DNA from: Clostridiaceae bacterium
Lineage (GTDB): Bacteria > Bacillota > Clostridia > Oscillospirales > Acutalibacteraceae
NCBI GenBank assembly: GCA_016303035.1
Contig: JAEDML010000082.1
Location: 1-5,265, forward strand
DNA: 5,265 nt
Reading direction: 5' to 3'
Shown: piece by piece, positions 3,649 to 5,265 of the stretch
How positions within the stretch are numbered: position 1 is the first letter of the stretch
Layout of the letters: each line of letters opens with the position of its first letter
Position numbers and translations under genes: made by a program
Notes under the pieces: model-generated
The model's input: the letters and a program-made list of their open reading frames with translations, nothing else
Database searches by the model: none
What the model was told of the DNA's origin: nothing

Positions 3649-5265
3649 TCATCGAATTATTTTGTGCTTTTCGCAGAATTTTAAAAGAGCTTTTCCCTTC
3701 GGTAATGAAAGCACATCATCGGCTTCAAAGGCATTAACCGCAATTAGGGAGATAAAATATACAACAACAGCGGTTAAGATTGCTGTAAGCGTGATGATTT
3801 TGGAATCACCTAAAAGTGAAACCAAAAATGCAGAAACGCCGCACAGCACGGCTGCAAAAAGCGGTTTTAAAAAGACCTTTATAACCGACGGTACTACGCC
3901 TGTATATTTAATCAGCGCCCATAGATTTGCAATGAAAATAAACAGATAGCACGCGAGAGTACCGATCGGCGCGCCCTTAATATTTACCGACGGTATTCCG
4001 ACAAGAATGTAGTTGACAACGATTTTAATTACTGCGCCTATTGCTATATTCTTTACGGGAACAATCTGTTTATCTATTGCCTGAAGCATACTGGTCATAG
4101 GTATTGACAAACCGGCAAACACGGCGGCAAAGCCGAATATCCGCATCATAGGTGCGCCGATTTCAACAGACGCGGTGCTTTTATACAAAAGCCCCATTAT
4201 CTGACCGCCCAGCGCGACAAATCCCGCGCCGGCAGGCATTGCGATAAGCGCTGTCATTTTAAGCATGGAATCAATATTGCGCTTTATTTTAATCTTATCC
4301 TTAAGTACCCAAGAGGATGCAAGCACCGGCAGGGCACTTACACCTAAAACCGAGGTTATTGTAGGAATAAGATTGTAAATCGTGAATGCTTTGCCCCTTA
4401 TTCCGTAAAGGAATGTCGGTATCCCCTCATCAGTAAGTGCGCTTAAGGCGGTAGCATCATAATCTGCTATTGAAGCGGCGTACATTTCGCGGAGTGTGGC
4501 GGAATGGTCTTTGATAAGATGACCTAACTGCCATTTCACCATTGAAACATCAACAAGCGAAGCAATATTGTTTGCAAGTGACGAGAGCACAACAGGAATC
4601 GCAATTACGACAAGCGCCTTCATCGCAGTACGCGGAGCAATCGGTTGAGGACTTGATTCAAGCTCCTGCTTCGTTATAAGGTCGCCCTTTATATTGTAGC
4701 GAAGCCTAAGATAAAGCGCCGCAAGCATAGCGCCGACGGTAATACCGAGCATTGCCGCCGCCGCCGCGTAAGCAACATTTCCTGTTAATTTTACGGCAAT
4801 ATATGCAAAACCATAGCCTAAAATCAGCTTTCCGAGCGCCTCAATAATATCAGAAACGGCAGTCGGATACATATTCCGCAGACCTTCAAAATATCCGCGG
4901 TAGGTGGACATTACACAGCAAAACAGCAACGACGGGGCTATGGCAAACAGACTGTATATTGTATCCCCCGTCGGGTCGGTAATACGGACAAAGGGATAAA
5001 TCAGCGCGAGCATTAGCGCAAGACCGACAAAACCCGTAACAAAAAATGCCTTTCTTGCAAGCGAAAGCGTCTGCCGTACATCACGGTAGCGGCCCGCAGT
5101 TACATTTTCTGCAACCACCCTTGAGACGGCAATCGGCAAGCCTGCCATTGCAAGCGAATATATAGGTGTAAACAGGTCGTATGCGGATGAAAAATATCCG
5201 AATCCCAAATCTCCTATAAGGTTTGAAAGCGGAATTTTAAAAACCGCGCCGATAACCTTGACAAG
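3649..5265 (-). CDS. SpoVB/YabM-family polysaccharide (lipid-linked precursor) flippase, 5' end outside window
   Basis: The reading frame is open from the right edge, giving 538 visible residues. The visible start LVKVIGAVFKIPLSNLIGD is the conserved first-helix end of SpoVB-type proteins, so only about 20 residues are missing. The TTG at 5208 is internal. Many hydrophobic helices (about 12-14) span the protein, with family motifs such as AMAGLPIAVSRVVAEN (about 39-54) and YRGYFEGLRNMYPTAVSDIIE at about 122-142. The family (MOP/MVF superfamily, Pfam polysaccharide biosynthesis type) includes SpoVB, YabM, YkvU and MurJ-type lipid II flippases. Position ahead of the rqcP-yabP block matches yabM, but sequence alone does not separate the paralogues, so no symbol is given. 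Residues about 244-287 form an unusually long hydrophilic loop in the middle. A role in moving peptidoglycan or spore-envelope precursors across the membrane is inferred. Confidence 0.88.
   Translation of the reverse strand, partial: LVKVIGAVFKIPLSNLIGDLGFGYFSSAYDLFTPIYSLAMAGLPIAVSRVVAENVTAGRYRDVRQTLSLARKAFFVTGFVGLALMLALIYPFVRITDPTGDTIYSLFAIAPSLLFCCVMSTYRGYFEGLRNMYPTAVSDIIEALGKLILGYGFAYIAVKLTGNVAYAAAAAMLGITVGAMLAALYLRLRYNIKGDLITKQELESSPQPIAPRTAMKALVVIAIPVVLSSLANNIASLVDVSMVKWQLGHLIKDHSATLREMYAASIADYDATALSALTDEGIPTFLYGIRGKAFTIYNLIPTITSVLGVSALPVLASSWVLKDKIKIKRNIDSMLKMTALIAMPAGAGFVALGGQIMGLLYKSTASVEIGAPMMRIFGFAAVFAGLSIPMTSMLQAIDKQIVPVKNIAIGAVIKIVVNYILVGIPSVNIKGAPIGTLACYLFIFIANLWALIKYTGVVPSVIKVFLKPLFAAVLCGVSAFLVSLLGDSKIITLTAILTAVVVYFISLIAVNAFEADDVLSLPKGKALLKFCEKHKIIR

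Noticed and set aside
5206..5208. TTG as the start codon of the flippase
   Set aside because: The frame stays open to the window edge, and the residues upstream (KVIGAVFKIPLSNLIGD) match the conserved family start, so the TTG is internal.
1..5265. Mobile element, CRISPR array, tRNA/rRNA or phage-defence genes
   Set aside because: No repeat array, transposase, integrase, tRNA-like fold or defence-related domain was seen; all coding space is filled by housekeeping and sporulation families.

Overview
The window is a compact stretch of eight genes, all read from the minus strand, so transcription runs from the right end to the left. It suggests a spore-forming, low-to-moderate GC Gram-positive bacterium of the Clostridia. 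The basis is YabP, YabQ, a SpoVB/YabM-type flippase and RqcP in Bacillus-like order, plus a two-gene-type oxygen-sensitive fumarase. An Oscillospirales/Ruminococcaceae-type gut organism is a reasonable guess, but no marker for it is present.

Layout in transcription order: (1) 3649 to the right edge, a SpoVB/YabM-family membrane flippase whose first ~20 residues lie outside the window. (2) 3481-3648, an AT-rich intergenic stretch with a sigma-A-like promoter and a leader. (3) 3190-3465, the nucleoid protein HU. (4) A perfect palindrome at 3161-3184 that looks like a weak terminator or attenuator. (5) 2902-3144, the S4-domain protein RqcP. (6) 2859-2886, a hairpin that contains the yabP ribosome binding site. 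(7) 2582-2851, YabP. (8) 2042-2578, YabQ. (9) 1777-2067, a DivIC/FtsB-type division protein overlapping yabQ by 26 bases. (10) 1284-1733, a YabR-like S1-domain protein. (11) 1205-1253, a long hairpin with a U-tract, the most convincing terminator here. (12) 338-1186, the alpha subunit of a class I [4Fe-4S] fumarase. (13) 1-338, the N-terminal part of a THUMP-domain 23S rRNA methyltransferase of the RlmL/YpsC family, cut by the left edge and sharing one base with the fumarase stop codon.

The middle block (rqcP-yabP-yabQ-divIC-yabR) matches the Bacillus subtilis order yabO-yabP-yabQ-divIC-yabR. It combines ribosome rescue, spore cortex/coat formation, septation and RNA binding. Two Bacillus members are absent from their usual places: yabN/mazG between the flippase and rqcP (HU sits there) and spoIIE after yabR (fumarase alpha sits there). 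The fumarase alpha gene has no beta gene on either side.

No mobile element, CRISPR array, tRNA, rRNA or integration site was seen, and no gene-free stretch exceeds 300 bases. The region is mostly a conserved core cluster. The points worth a second look are regulatory (the hairpins and the HU leader) and organisational (the missing partner genes). I do not see a new multi-gene system here.
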